Below are positions 1 to 7,673 of a stretch of 12,812 bases of DNA, one piece after another (position 1 is the first letter of the stretch; each line of letters opens with the position of its first letter). The stretch comes from Thermoplasmata archaeon (GTDB lineage Archaea; Thermoplasmatota; Thermoplasmata; Thermoplasmatales; Thermoplasmataceae), in the NCBI GenBank assembly GCA_021835265.1, contig JAKBQK010000192.1:1-12812 (forward strand). The letters are read 5' to 3'. Under the pieces are notes generated by a model. It was not told where the DNA came from. It worked only from the letters and a program-made list of their open reading frames with translations, and searched no databases. A program made the position numbers and the translations under genes.

Positions 1-339
1 CACCTGAGACTGCTTTCCAGGATCGGTTTCGTACCTGTAGACTGCCATTATTTTCCTGTCATTTCTCATGGGCCTGCTGTACTGCTTCACAAGGGAATAT
101 GATCCCTGGAATCCTTTCTTCTTCAGTTCCTCGTATATCCTCACTGCAGAGAGATTGTGCACATCAATCATCTCCCTCATGAGAGGAATATACGGTTTGA
201 TCATGGATCCTGCAGGGATCCTTTGATAATGTGGAAACTTTCCTGATCTGAAATATTTCCTTACAGTTGTCCTGCTTATCTCCAGTCTCCTTGAAATCTC
301 ACTGATGGAAAGTCCCTGATCCTTCATGCTCTTTATCAT
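1..339 (-). CDS. istA: IS21-family transposase (IstA), N-terminal part, truncated by window edge
   Basis: About 113 N-terminal residues of an IstA-type transposase, which carries out strand cleavage and transfer together with an IstB ATPase. The visible part opens with a helix-turn-helix (DQGLSISEISRRLEISRTTV, roughly residues 7-26), continues through the linker NLSAVRIYEELKKKGF and ends in YETDPGKQSQV. That last segment is the usual lead-in to the first catalytic Asp of the DDE (rve) core, which lies beyond the edge. I chose the ATG at 339 because GGAGG lies seven or eight bases upstream. A TTG at 363 in the same frame would give MLEQEGWYMIK, closer to the typical IstA N-terminus, and is a real alternative. 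An in-frame TAG lies a little further upstream, so no longer start is possible. The family call is firm; whether the element is intact cannot be judged. Confidence 0.8.
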   Translation of the reverse strand, partial: MIKSMKDQGLSISEISRRLEISRTTVRKYFRSGKFPHYQRIPAGSMIKPYIPLMREMIDVHNLSAVRIYEELKKKGFQGSYSLVKQYSRPMRNDRKIMAVYRYETDPGKQSQV

Positions 340-391
340 GTACCATCCCTCCTGCTCAAGCAACCCGCTGCACCCAAGCTCTGCATACGGG

Positions 392-460
392 ACTGGCTAT
401 TTTTCGATTGCCAAAACTGGATACTTTTCGTTTGTCATTATTGGACAGAATTCACTTGCC
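392..460. repeat. Three phased terminal repeats of the IS21 element
   Basis: Three 21-base units begin at 392, 416 and 440, so they repeat every 24 bases. The inner two share 17 of 21 bases with a consensus like ACTGG-TA-TTTTCG-TTG-C. The outermost copy is degenerate, matching the innermost at 13 of 21 positions, including the TGG near the start and the closing TTGCC. They lie between the likely end of the element and the istA start, and read in the same orientation. In IS21 relatives such repeats are transposase-binding sites. The first two copies are clear; the third is less certain. Confidence 0.6.
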
Positions 461-467
461 ATTTACA

Positions 468-888
468 TTAGAACACCATTCGAAAGTCAGACACGAAATT
501 AAATAGGCAGATATACTTGCTTCTAATCAATAAAAAAATTATAGAAATTCCGAGAATTAAAAACAATTGCATATATGATGATTGCAGGATCATTTTAACA
601 TTCCTAAAGAAACATAATAAAGAAATGTCTTTTAACTTGCAGAATCCAAATTCGAAGAAAACGTCTAACAACGAAAACAGCAGTTCTCTATATCACCCAA
701 GTTGTTAAAAATTCATTGGTTCAAACCACTAACGAAGGCAAGATAAAAACAGCATAGCGGAATCTAATATATATCAACCGCCGAATTTGACTATACTAAA
801 TTAAAGCTGCATTATAGTAAAGTTATAATAATATACTAATGCGTGATAAAGACTTCAGATTGTTTTAAAATTACTTAATATATCTGTT
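468..888. other. AT-rich intergenic region, no gene supported
   Basis: Short open frames exist on both strands, but they overlap each other, are dominated by Lys, Asn, Ile and Leu as expected from AT-rich DNA, and lack recognisable motifs or ribosome binding sites. I see no RNA gene, convincing hairpin or repeat. The stretch separates the IS end from the 3' end of the GT-C gene and may hold the latter's terminator, but no clear T-tract terminator stands out. Confidence 0.5.
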
Positions 889-3800
889 TCAACTAATAAA
901 ACGAACTCTGATATAATTAGCAAAAATTAATATGATTAGTAATGACATCATTATTGTGAATGAGTCTAAGTTTAATGCAATTATATAAGGATTATACTGA
1001 GATTCTTTGAATTTTATGGCAATCGTCGCATTTGAATTAAGAAAGTAGATTATCATAGTCTCGCCTCGAATGTTCTGCGATGATAAAGTTTCCACGCAGC
1101 TATTTGTTTTGTAATTAGTGGCGAAAGGTGAGAAAACAACAATAATTGAGCCGGATTTATTTGTTGTTTTTATTAGAGCTCCCGTGTTATTTATGTTAAT
1201 CTTTATGCTATGAATGAAATTTGATGATAAAGTTTTTATTAACACGAATGCGGTTAAGATAGTACTTCCTTTCACTAATAGAGTTATGTTTTTAAGATCA
1301 GTGGTTCCGTTAATCTCAACGTTTACATTATTCCCTCTATACGATTTTCCGTTTAACATCAAACTACTGTTCGACAAAGTTTTAAAGGATGCCATGAATG
1401 TTAATCGGGGTGTAATATTAACAGAAATACTTGAGTTGATTACCCCTATTCCTTCATTTGGGATAAATGTCCAAGAAATAGGAGGAATTGTAGATGCATT
1501 TATATCTGAATAAATTGGTGAAACAATGTTATAACCTGTATGAACTTGCATTGGAAGTGAGTAATCAAAGATTGGAAAAGGAAGTGAACTCACAATAGTT
1601 CTAGAGTAACTGGATAGGTTAATTCGCTTATTAAGAAAAAGTGTAATAGATGATAAATTAATATAACCTTTACCTGCTGACTTGTTCCATACCATTACTC
1701 CAAAGTAAACATATTCAGTGTGATATGAAACATTAATCTCCATTGAAATGGTTCCGTTAAGGTTATCTGGTATATCTTTATAATATTGATATGGACTAAA
1801 AAAATTTGCTGGTGTAATATTAGACGTGTTAGAGTGGGCGATTACGAAGAGACTTGACCTGGAATTGTTCCCTGAAAAAACATTAGAAATTAAAGTTAAT
1901 GAGGAACCAGGGGGTATCGCCACCCTTTGATAGATTTCACTCATTTGGCTTCCCTTAATTGATGAGTTACCAAAAACACCGACTGATATATATCTAGTGT
2001 AAAACTTGAATGCATCATAATACTGAAGGTTGCTGCTCCATTCATTCCAGTCAGTGGTGTAAGGCCTATTCACAGAATATCCAGAACGGTTGGTGAAATT
2101 AGAATTCTTGCTGATCACCATCGTGTTACTAAATTGTTTAGAAAAACCAGTATTGTTTAAGAAAAATGGATTCGCTAATACTTTCACTGGAGAAAAATAA
2201 TCGTACTGAAAAATTTTGTAATTAGATCTTTCTTGAACCAAATTTAGGTAGGATAGGTTTTGGAGTAGATTTACCTCTGAAGTTTTTACGCTCCCTGATA
2301 AGGTAATAATGTACTCTATTCCAGAATAATTTAAAAGGGACGAAAAATTATACAATGAACTATCGTTGATATCACTATATATGGAATTAAAAAGGGTAAC
2401 ATTCGCAAAAGCAGATGGATTATTTTGATACGCATATGGAAGGGCAAAAATCTGGCTATCAGGAACAGCCGATCCAAGTGCCTTATAGGTTGATTGATTA
2501 AAAGGCAATATCATGACCTTATAGTCGACTCCTTTCCCCTCAAAAAATTTAAAAATATTATTATAGAATGGTTGCTCAGTTTCGTACTGAGGTAAAGGAG
2601 CAAAGCCATTACTATTTGAATATATCACTGGTGCGAAATAAGCAAAAATTACAAATACTATTGCAAGTTGGACAAACAATTTCCTATTTTTCTTGGCTTT
2701 GACTGAAATATAAACTAATTTCACAAAATTAGGAATCTTAAATTTCTTATTGAAAAGGCCGTATGTAGTGAAATCTTTACTAAAAAATGTTGCTAGTAGG
2801 ATGGGGTACAACACAAAAAGTGTCATTTCTAGATATGTAGGGTATTCCCATAAATACATAAATGAAAATCGTTTAAAAAATGGTAGTAAGACTCCAGATT
2901 GAGTAAGAGTTATAAATGCCCAGATAATTAGGACTGAAATAGCAATTGATTTGATAAAACCATCATCTTTTCTTGCAGAAAACATAACTACTATAACACT
3001 GATAATAATAAATAGGTCAAAAGACAGTGTTAATACAAAGAATGGTTGCCCATACCCCATTAGTAATGAATTCTGAAAACTTGGATAAACAACAAGACCA
3101 GAAATTGCAAAAATTAGATTTTGGCTTTGGTATGTGTAAACCACATTACCATAGTGTAGTGCCTCAAATGATATTGCGGAGTTACCGGACTCTGGAATAA
3201 GAGATAGTGAAGAACTCAGTAATTGAATAACAGGAACAATATTCAGTCCTACAAAAATAACAATAGAAAGGGCATTTTCTATAACAACCCTCTTGCGCCT
3301 CTCTTTATGTCTTAGTTTCTCTATTAAACTGTAAAAATATGGGACTAAAATAATTGGGAGTATTAGTCTTAGATTGTAAAATGTTGGTGCAGTCTGAATT
3401 TCAATATAAATAGAGAGCAATATGGAAAATATAATTATATTACGAATGTCACTAGTATTATGATATCGCAAAAGAAATAATATTAGTAATGGAGCAAACA
3501 CATAAAATTCAGACCACATTAAGTTGCTATAAGAAAACACTGAAGTAAAGACAACTGGGTTAAGGAGATAGAATATAGAAAACAACACTGCCGGTAATTT
3601 TTTAATTTTCAAATTTCTAAGCAAGAGGTACATTGAAAAATATGCAGGAATATAAAGAAAGATCTGGAGTGCGTTAAAAATATACCCATAAATATTAAAA
3701 AAATTGACATAAAAAAAATAAGAAAACATACTGTACCAAGGTACAGGGGATGATAATTGGTTTAAAAGTGGAGCGGGGTAAGGTATTCTAAGGTCCCCTA

Positions 3801-3930
3801 CAAGAATGGCGTTTGGAATTATGTAATTTTTATAAAAAAAATAAAAAATGGCTACCAAAAATAATGGAGGCAAAATATATGTTGACCTTACTAAACGAGA
3901 AATAAGTTTGCTAAGTTCATTTATTAGCAT
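889..3930 (-). CDS. Large polytopic membrane protein, GT-C type glycosyltransferase-like, with sequon-rich extracellular domain
   Basis: A 1013-residue membrane protein. Residues 1 to about 437 form roughly a dozen hydrophobic segments (for example 17-34, 75-103, 113-133, 141-155, 186-204, 299-317, 326-346, 366-383, 417-437). A loop after the first helix carries VGDLRIPYP, with Asp46 where GT-C enzymes usually keep an acidic catalytic residue. Residues about 438-985 form one extracytoplasmic domain, followed by a single C-terminal helix (about 988-1006) and a short basic tail, IRVRF. The ectodomain starts like YfhO/DUF3367-type proteins (Ser-Asn-Gly-Phe-Ala-Pro, then a VMILPF strand and later SGIEYIIT). 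I count about 27 Asn-X-Ser/Thr sequons in it, so it is probably itself N-glycosylated. Such proteins transfer sugars from lipid carriers outside the membrane; donor and acceptor are unknown. It stands alone between non-coding stretches and has its own promoter. Function is inferred from architecture. Confidence 0.6.
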   Translation of the reverse strand: MLINELSKLISRLVRSTYILPPLFLVAIFYFFYKNYIIPNAILVGDLRIPYPAPLLNQLSSPVPWYSMFSYFFYVNFFNIYGYIFNALQIFLYIPAYFSMYLLLRNLKIKKLPAVLFSIFYLLNPVVFTSVFSYSNLMWSEFYVFAPLLILFLLRYHNTSDIRNIIIFSILLSIYIEIQTAPTFYNLRLILPIILVPYFYSLIEKLRHKERRKRVVIENALSIVIFVGLNIVPVIQLLSSSLSLIPESGNSAISFEALHYGNVVYTYQSQNLIFAISGLVVYPSFQNSLLMGYGQPFFVLTLSFDLFIIISVIVVMFSARKDDGFIKSIAISVLIIWAFITLTQSGVLLPFFKRFSFMYLWEYPTYLEMTLFVLYPILLATFFSKDFTTYGLFNKKFKIPNFVKLVYISVKAKKNRKLFVQLAIVFVIFAYFAPVIYSNSNGFAPLPQYETEQPFYNNIFKFFEGKGVDYKVMILPFNQSTYKALGSAVPDSQIFALPYAYQNNPSAFANVTLFNSIYSDINDSSLYNFSSLLNYSGIEYIITLSGSVKTSEVNLLQNLSYLNLVQERSNYKIFQYDYFSPVKVLANPFFLNNTGFSKQFSNTMVISKNSNFTNRSGYSVNRPYTTDWNEWSSNLQYYDAFKFYTRYISVGVFGNSSIKGSQMSEIYQRVAIPPGSSLTLISNVFSGNNSRSSLFVIAHSNTSNITPANFFSPYQYYKDIPDNLNGTISMEINVSYHTEYVYFGVMVWNKSAGKGYINLSSITLFLNKRINLSSYSRTIVSSLPFPIFDYSLPMQVHTGYNIVSPIYSDINASTIPPISWTFIPNEGIGVINSSISVNITPRLTFMASFKTLSNSSLMLNGKSYRGNNVNVEINGTTDLKNITLLVKGSTILTAFVLIKTLSSNFIHSIKININNTGALIKTTNKSGSIIVVFSPFATNYKTNSCVETLSSQNIRGETMIIYFLNSNATIAIKFKESQYNPYIIALNLDSFTIMMSLLIILIFANYIRVRFIS

Positions 3931-4235
3931 TTGAAGAGAATAATGACTTATTTAGTATTATAATTTACTACAAAGAATGATACGTGTTGTAATGTAATCG
4001 GCAATATGGGAAAATATTTAAAATAAACTGAATTGATAAATTCAAACTGTCAATACTTGCAAATCTTGAGTTAATGTTTATATTGCACCTAAGATCAGGA
4101 AATCTTGGAGTATTACCTGCAAGGCAGATATAGGCATTTTTCCCTTTTCATAACAATCTCAGATTAAAAGGAATCTGAACTGGATATTCGTTTCTTTCTA
4201 CGGCATTCCAAATTTATGTTCGAGAATAAGTGTGT
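3931..4235. other. Non-coding AT-rich stretch, promoter side of the GT-C gene
   Basis: Apart from the box A at 3958-3963, I find no supported gene, RNA or repeat here. All frames on both strands are interrupted frequently. The left part carries the upstream region of the GT-C gene; the right part merges into the possible transposase remnant. Confidence 0.4.
3958..3963 (-). promoter_or_regulatory. Box A (TATA) for the GT-C membrane protein gene
   Basis: TTATAA lies within AAATTATAATAC, centred about 30 bases upstream of the ATG at 3930. An archaeal box A sits about 25 bases before the transcription start, so the mRNA would begin only a few bases before the ATG. No Shine-Dalgarno sequence is visible in front of this ATG, which agrees with a leaderless or near-leaderless transcript. 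Chance occurrence in AT-rich DNA cannot be excluded. Confidence 0.4.
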
Positions 4236-4878
4236 CTATACCATGTATATAGAGTTTTACCACATTCTCTTTTTAAAAATATTTCTTTTAAACCAGCGAA
4301 TCCTGTTGAGACACAACGTGTTTATCTACTTGCCAAGGTACTAGATTTTACTTCCAACAAACTCCCTCAATGATTCTCCAAGGTTTATTCTGGAAAAGGT
4401 CATGTTAGTTAGATAAAACATACTATCTTTCTATTTTAAGGAAAAGTATCAGGAAGTAGACAGATAAATTCTTTAATGATTTCAAAGTTCAGTTGGCAGA
4501 ACAACAGTATTTCCCAGACCATTACTCCACTTTAAATGGAATTTTGTAAAAAATTTCATAGTTAAACGGAGTTGAGTCTACATACACTTGATTATTCTGT
4601 AGCATAAATACCAAACATTGAATAACTGTGAAAAGTCCATAACCATAATATGACGAAAGAAATGATACCATTAATGAATATGCTGGAGAAATGTCTTTCC
4701 CTGGGTAACAACTTACATGGTCTTTTTTTCGCTCTTCTTAATGATGAGAGTATCAAAAAAGGTTTTGATCCGTAGAGAAACGGAATAACCCATGAACTCA
4801 TTTTAAAGTGCCCATTGAGCGTAGAACAATATGAGATAATACTGTAAAATATAATTTTTAAAAGAAATGGTAGAATTG
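4236..4878 (-). pseudogene. Possible decayed DDE-type transposase, several frames
   Basis: No single frame is intact, but protein-like pieces line up on the minus strand. One frame is open from 4878 to 4592 and contains SSWVIPFLYGSKPFLILSSL. A second frame across 4700-4800 reads DTLIIKKSEKK, resembling the DDTLI-K-GKK segment around the first catalytic Asp of DDE transposases. At the seven-A run (4723-4729 on the plus strand) the reading could slip into a third frame, which stays open to a TAA at 4522-4524 and gives PGKDISPAYSLMVSFLSSYY. Further along, an ATG at 4401-4403 reads MTFSRINLGESLREFVGSK before a stop. I infer an old insertion sequence broken by frameshifts and stops. I cannot name the family, and AT-rich chance frames remain an alternative. 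Confidence 0.3.
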
Positions 4879-5021
4879 AACTACTTCATTTAAATCTGAA
4901 AATCTAAAGTTTCTTATTAAATAGTTCTTGTAAATTACCAGAAAATAGGGAAAGAAGAGACTCGGTTTAACACTATGACATTGTTTATAATGCAGAACTA
5001 ATGGTCAACTTCTCCTATTCG
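4879..5021. other. Downstream flank of the dideoxyhexose operon
   Basis: This stretch follows the stop codon of the last operon gene. No gene is visible. Read on the operon strand it contains pyrimidine-rich DNA (around 4940-4955, TTCTTTCCCTATTTTCTGG), which could act as an archaeal T-rich terminator, but there is no stem-loop and the assignment is weak. Confidence 0.25.
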
Positions 5022-6002
5022 TTATGTATATTGCTTAAATTTTAAAATTATTTTGCTCAAAATTTTTATCAACCAAATAGGAGTTATATTTAAAATGTTC
5101 ATTAGTATTTGTTCGAAAAATGATGCTATCTTCTGAGGGCCTTCGTTTGTAAGTACTAACCAATCTAAATCTTCATTTGATTTTACTATGATTAGAAAGG
5201 TTATAGTAAAAAAAATGCCCCTGTGGGTAGCCCTTTTTAAAGTCACTATATCGTATCCGTAAGAATGAAGAAAGAAAATAGCGTTCAAATAGTCTAAGTG
5301 AGAATGTTCGTAATAGTTTTCCCCAGTTGAACGTGGGTTTTCTCTATTATTAATCAACGGTTTACATACGAATATCCCTCGTCTATTTTCTATTGCCCGA
5401 TAAAAAAGAATTAAAGGAAGCCATATATTACCAAAAAGTTCGAATGAAGGGTCTTCGAATGTAGGCAGAAGAGGATCAAATAAATCTTTTCTAATGATCA
5501 TTGAAGACATGTATCCATGAAACGCCCTATTTTTCAACATTACCAGTAGATCGCGATGTGAAAACGGGGGGTAGAATAAATCTGTTTGACATGGAACTAT
5601 CTTTTTAAGTCTCTTAGCCTGCAAAGAACTATCATGAGGTTTGGCATTCAAAACTAAAAAATCCGGTTTCTCTTTTAAATACTCTAAAATGACTGAGACC
5701 GCATTTTCTTGGATCTCATCATCATCTCCCATCAACCAAATATACTCTGTTTTAGCCATTTTAATTGCACTTATAATATTTAAATACATACCTAGATTGG
5801 AGTTGTTTCGCTTCAAATAGACATGTGGATATAATTTGATTAATTCTTCAACCCTTTTATTTGTATTATCTTCAGAACAATTGTCCGATATATAAATAGG
5901 GAGATTGAATTGCATAAATTGTGGAATAAGAGAATGTAAGTTGTTCATTAGTAGAATTTCTCTATTATATGTTGGAATACATATTCCAAGAATGTGATTC
6001 AT
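5022..6002 (-). CDS. Family 2 glycosyltransferase, candidate 3,6-dideoxyhexosyltransferase
   Basis: A 326-residue GT-A fold enzyme that probably moves a nucleotide-activated sugar onto a glycan or lipid-linked acceptor on the cytoplasmic face. The N-terminal half is typical GT2: ICIPTYNR (7-14), the nucleotide-binding ISDNCSEDNT (38-47), and WLMGDDDEI (89-97) with the metal-binding acidic cluster. The C-terminal third has hydrophobic and amphipathic helices but no clear transmembrane span, ending in a basic tail. As the last gene of the operon, 33 bases after rfbG, it is the natural candidate to use the CDP-3,6-dideoxyhexose, as RfbV abequosyltransferases do in Salmonella; its start also resembles that family. 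The ATG at 6002 is preceded by GAGAGGT at about ten bases. The GT2 fold is firm; donor and acceptor are inferred from context. Confidence 0.8.
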   Translation of the reverse strand: MNHILGICIPTYNREILLMNNLHSLIPQFMQFNLPIYISDNCSEDNTNKRVEELIKLYPHVYLKRNNSNLGMYLNIISAIKMAKTEYIWLMGDDDEIQENAVSVILEYLKEKPDFLVLNAKPHDSSLQAKRLKKIVPCQTDLFYPPFSHRDLLVMLKNRAFHGYMSSMIIRKDLFDPLLPTFEDPSFELFGNIWLPLILFYRAIENRRGIFVCKPLINNRENPRSTGENYYEHSHLDYLNAIFFLHSYGYDIVTLKRATHRGIFFTITFLIIVKSNEDLDWLVLTNEGPQKIASFFEQILMNILNITPIWLIKILSKIILKFKQYT

Positions 6003-6035
6003 TGATTAACACAACCTCTCAATCTTAAATACATC

Positions 6036-7103
6036 TTATGATTCGAACTCCAAATTTAGAAAAGCACTTATTTGAGACTCGGTTAAATTTATTATGATTT
6101 TTTGATTATAATAGTATGTCTTGTACCATTCTACGCTTTCCCTTAATCCATCTTCAAATGAAGTAAGGGGCTTCCATTGCAGCAAATTTCTAGATCTTGA
6201 GGAATCCAAATTAAGAATAGATGATTCTCTATAATTACTTTTATCAAGAACTTGGTAACTTCCACTTCCCCAATATTCAATGAACTTTTCGGTGAACTCC
6301 CTAACTGTATGTTGTTTAGAACAATCAGGGCCAAAATTCCAATCCCCTGAGAAGTTGATATCTGACCACATCCTACTGGTCAACATCAACATTCCAAAAA
6401 GAGGACTCAACACATGTTGCCAAGGTCTAATTGAATGAGCATTTCGAAGCATTACAGGTCTATTTCCTATGACACCCAGAACCAAGTCTGTCATTATTCT
6501 ATGTTGTGACCAATCCCCACCTCCAATTATGTTGCCAGCTCTAATTGACGCAACAGATACTCCTTTATTTAAGAAATAACTCTCTCGAAAAGAATTTACA
6601 ACAATGTCTTGACATGATTTACTAGCGCTATAGGGGTCTATTCCACCCAGAGGATCTATTTCCCTATATGGATAAATCCACTCATTATTGCGATAAGCTT
6701 TGTCACTTGTCATGACCGTAATTACTTTGACTGAACTAGTTTTCCTGAGAATATCCAATAAATTAACAGTTCCTATGACATTAGTGTGGAATGTATCAAA
6801 TGGTTTTTCATATGCTTCTAATACTATTGGTTGAGCTGCAAGGTGAAATACTATTTCAGGCTCGAAATTAGAAATCACATATTGAAGATTTGTTCTATCT
6901 AATATATCTCCATTGTAATTTTTGATTTGATCAGATATTCTCAGCGTTTCAAACAAATTAGGCTTAGTGTAGGGAGGGAGTGAATAACCACATACTTGCG
7001 AACCAAGCATTAAAAGGGATTTGGAAAGCCATGATCCAATGAAACCAGTGTGACCTGTTATTAAAACCCGTTTGTTCCTATAAAATTTTGAGAGTTGAGA
7101 CAT
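6036..7103 (-). CDS. rfbG: CDP-glucose 4,6-dehydratase
   Basis: A 355-residue extended SDR enzyme that converts CDP-D-glucose into CDP-4-keto-6-deoxy-D-glucose, the second step of the CDP-3,6-dideoxyhexose pathway. It shows the NAD-binding glycine motif ITGHTGFIGSWL (15-26), the catalytic TSDKAY with Thr132, Asp134 and Lys135, and the Tyr-X3-Lys pair Y158/K162 in DPYSASK. The segments NEWIYPYREIDPLGGIDPY and RPWQHVLSPLFG are hallmarks that separate CDP-glucose dehydratases from dTDP-glucose dehydratases (RmlB). The length matches the family (about 355-360). It starts six bases after the epimerase stop, so translation is probably coupled; GGAG lies rather far upstream. All catalytic residues are present and I expect an active enzyme. 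Confidence 0.93.
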   Translation of the reverse strand: MSQLSKFYRNKRVLITGHTGFIGSWLSKSLLMLGSQVCGYSLPPYTKPNLFETLRISDQIKNYNGDILDRTNLQYVISNFEPEIVFHLAAQPIVLEAYEKPFDTFHTNVIGTVNLLDILRKTSSVKVITVMTSDKAYRNNEWIYPYREIDPLGGIDPYSASKSCQDIVVNSFRESYFLNKGVSVASIRAGNIIGGGDWSQHRIMTDLVLGVIGNRPVMLRNAHSIRPWQHVLSPLFGMLMLTSRMWSDINFSGDWNFGPDCSKQHTVREFTEKFIEYWGSGSYQVLDKSNYRESSILNLDSSRSRNLLQWKPLTSFEDGLRESVEWYKTYYYNQKIIINLTESQISAFLNLEFES

Positions 7104-7109
7104 GATGTA

Positions 7110-7673
7110 TCAACTTTCTCCGTAAGAATATTCCAAAGAAAATGGGCTTTCGAATTCGTTTAAACAAGGCAATGCACGATCACGTTGTGAAATAATTGGC
7201 ACCTTAACATTCCAATCAAATCCGAATGAATTCCATTGGATGCCTGAATTACATTCTTCATTGTAAAGTTCAGAAGTTAGGTAGCAAATCATTGAATTTT
7301 CATCCAGTGAAAGAAAGCCATGTGCAAGCCCCTTTCCAACATATAGAGAGAATGGCGCATCTCCTGATAGGTTAAATTTTTCGAACTTATGATAAGTAGG
7401 AGAATCTTTGCGAAGATCAAGTACCACATCCAAAATTACTCCTTTCAAGACCGTGACAATCTTGACTTCATTATAAGGCGGAAGTTGAAAATGCATACCT
7501 CTGATAGTGTATAATTTAGATACCGATACAAACACTTCCTTGAATTCAGTTACTAAGTTCGCCTCTTTAAATTCCTTTTGATTGAAAAATTTTAAGAAAT
7601 GCCCCCTTGAATCTTGGTATGAATTTTGCTCAATCAAGAATAAGTTCCCAATAGACGTGTTGTGCAATTTCAA
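7110..7673 (-). CDS. RmlC-type cupin epimerase, likely CDP-4-keto-dideoxyhexose 5-epimerase (AscE-like)
   Basis: A 187-residue cupin of the dTDP-4-dehydrorhamnose 3,5-epimerase family. Conserved residues are visible: RGMHFQLPP with His61, GLAHGFL with His118, ELYNEE with Tyr137 followed by GIQW, and the acidic partner Asp165 in ISQRDRALP. In this operon the substrate should be a CDP-sugar, not dTDP. The likely reaction is C-5 epimerisation of CDP-4-keto-3,6-dideoxyglucose, as by AscE in ascarylose synthesis, giving the L-series. Automated annotation would probably say rfbC. The start is unusual: the only in-frame initiators are TTG at 7673 and another TTG two codons later, since a TAA stop precedes the first. 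TTG at 7673 overlaps the reductase stop as TTGA. The family is sure; substrate is inferred from neighbours. Confidence 0.85.
   Translation of the reverse strand: MKLHNTSIGNLFLIEQNSYQDSRGHFLKFFNQKEFKEANLVTEFKEVFVSVSKLYTIRGMHFQLPPYNEVKIVTVLKGVILDVVLDLRKDSPTYHKFEKFNLSGDAPFSLYVGKGLAHGFLSLDENSMICYLTSELYNEECNSGIQWNSFGFDWNVKVPIISQRDRALPCLNEFESPFSLEYSYGES

Larger units (their letters stand above)
1..467 (-). mobile_element. IS21-family insertion sequence, left end (partial)
   Basis: This is one terminus of an IS21-type element; the rest lies beyond the left edge. It contains the start of an istA-type transposase reading leftward, preceded by related 21-base repeats phased every 24 bases (starting at 392, 416 and 440). 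Multiple short terminal repeats upstream of istA are known for IS21-family ends. The outer boundary is uncertain: I place it near 467, where the strand read outward ends in TGTAAATGG, because IS21 ends usually begin with TG. The base composition here is visibly richer in G and C than the AT-rich DNA to the right, which fits a recent insertion. No target duplication can be tested because the other end is absent. Confidence 0.72.

Noticed and set aside
468..671. Minus-strand open frame of 67 codons
   Set aside because: Hydrophobic Phe/Leu/Ile-rich sequence typical of the complement of A-rich DNA; no start signal, no motif, and it overlaps the opposite frame.
517..708. Plus-strand open frame of 63 codons next to the IS end
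   Set aside because: It starts with TTG without a ribosome binding site, overlaps an equally long minus-strand frame, and has the Lys/Asn/Ser-rich composition expected of random AT-rich DNA.
1214..1513. Plus-strand 99-codon frame inside the GT-C gene
   Set aside because: It is antisense to the clearly coding ectodomain and has no support of its own.
6143..6334. Minus-strand 63-codon frame within rfbG
   Set aside because: It is an out-of-frame shadow of rfbG on the same strand; rfbG is continuous and fully conserved there.
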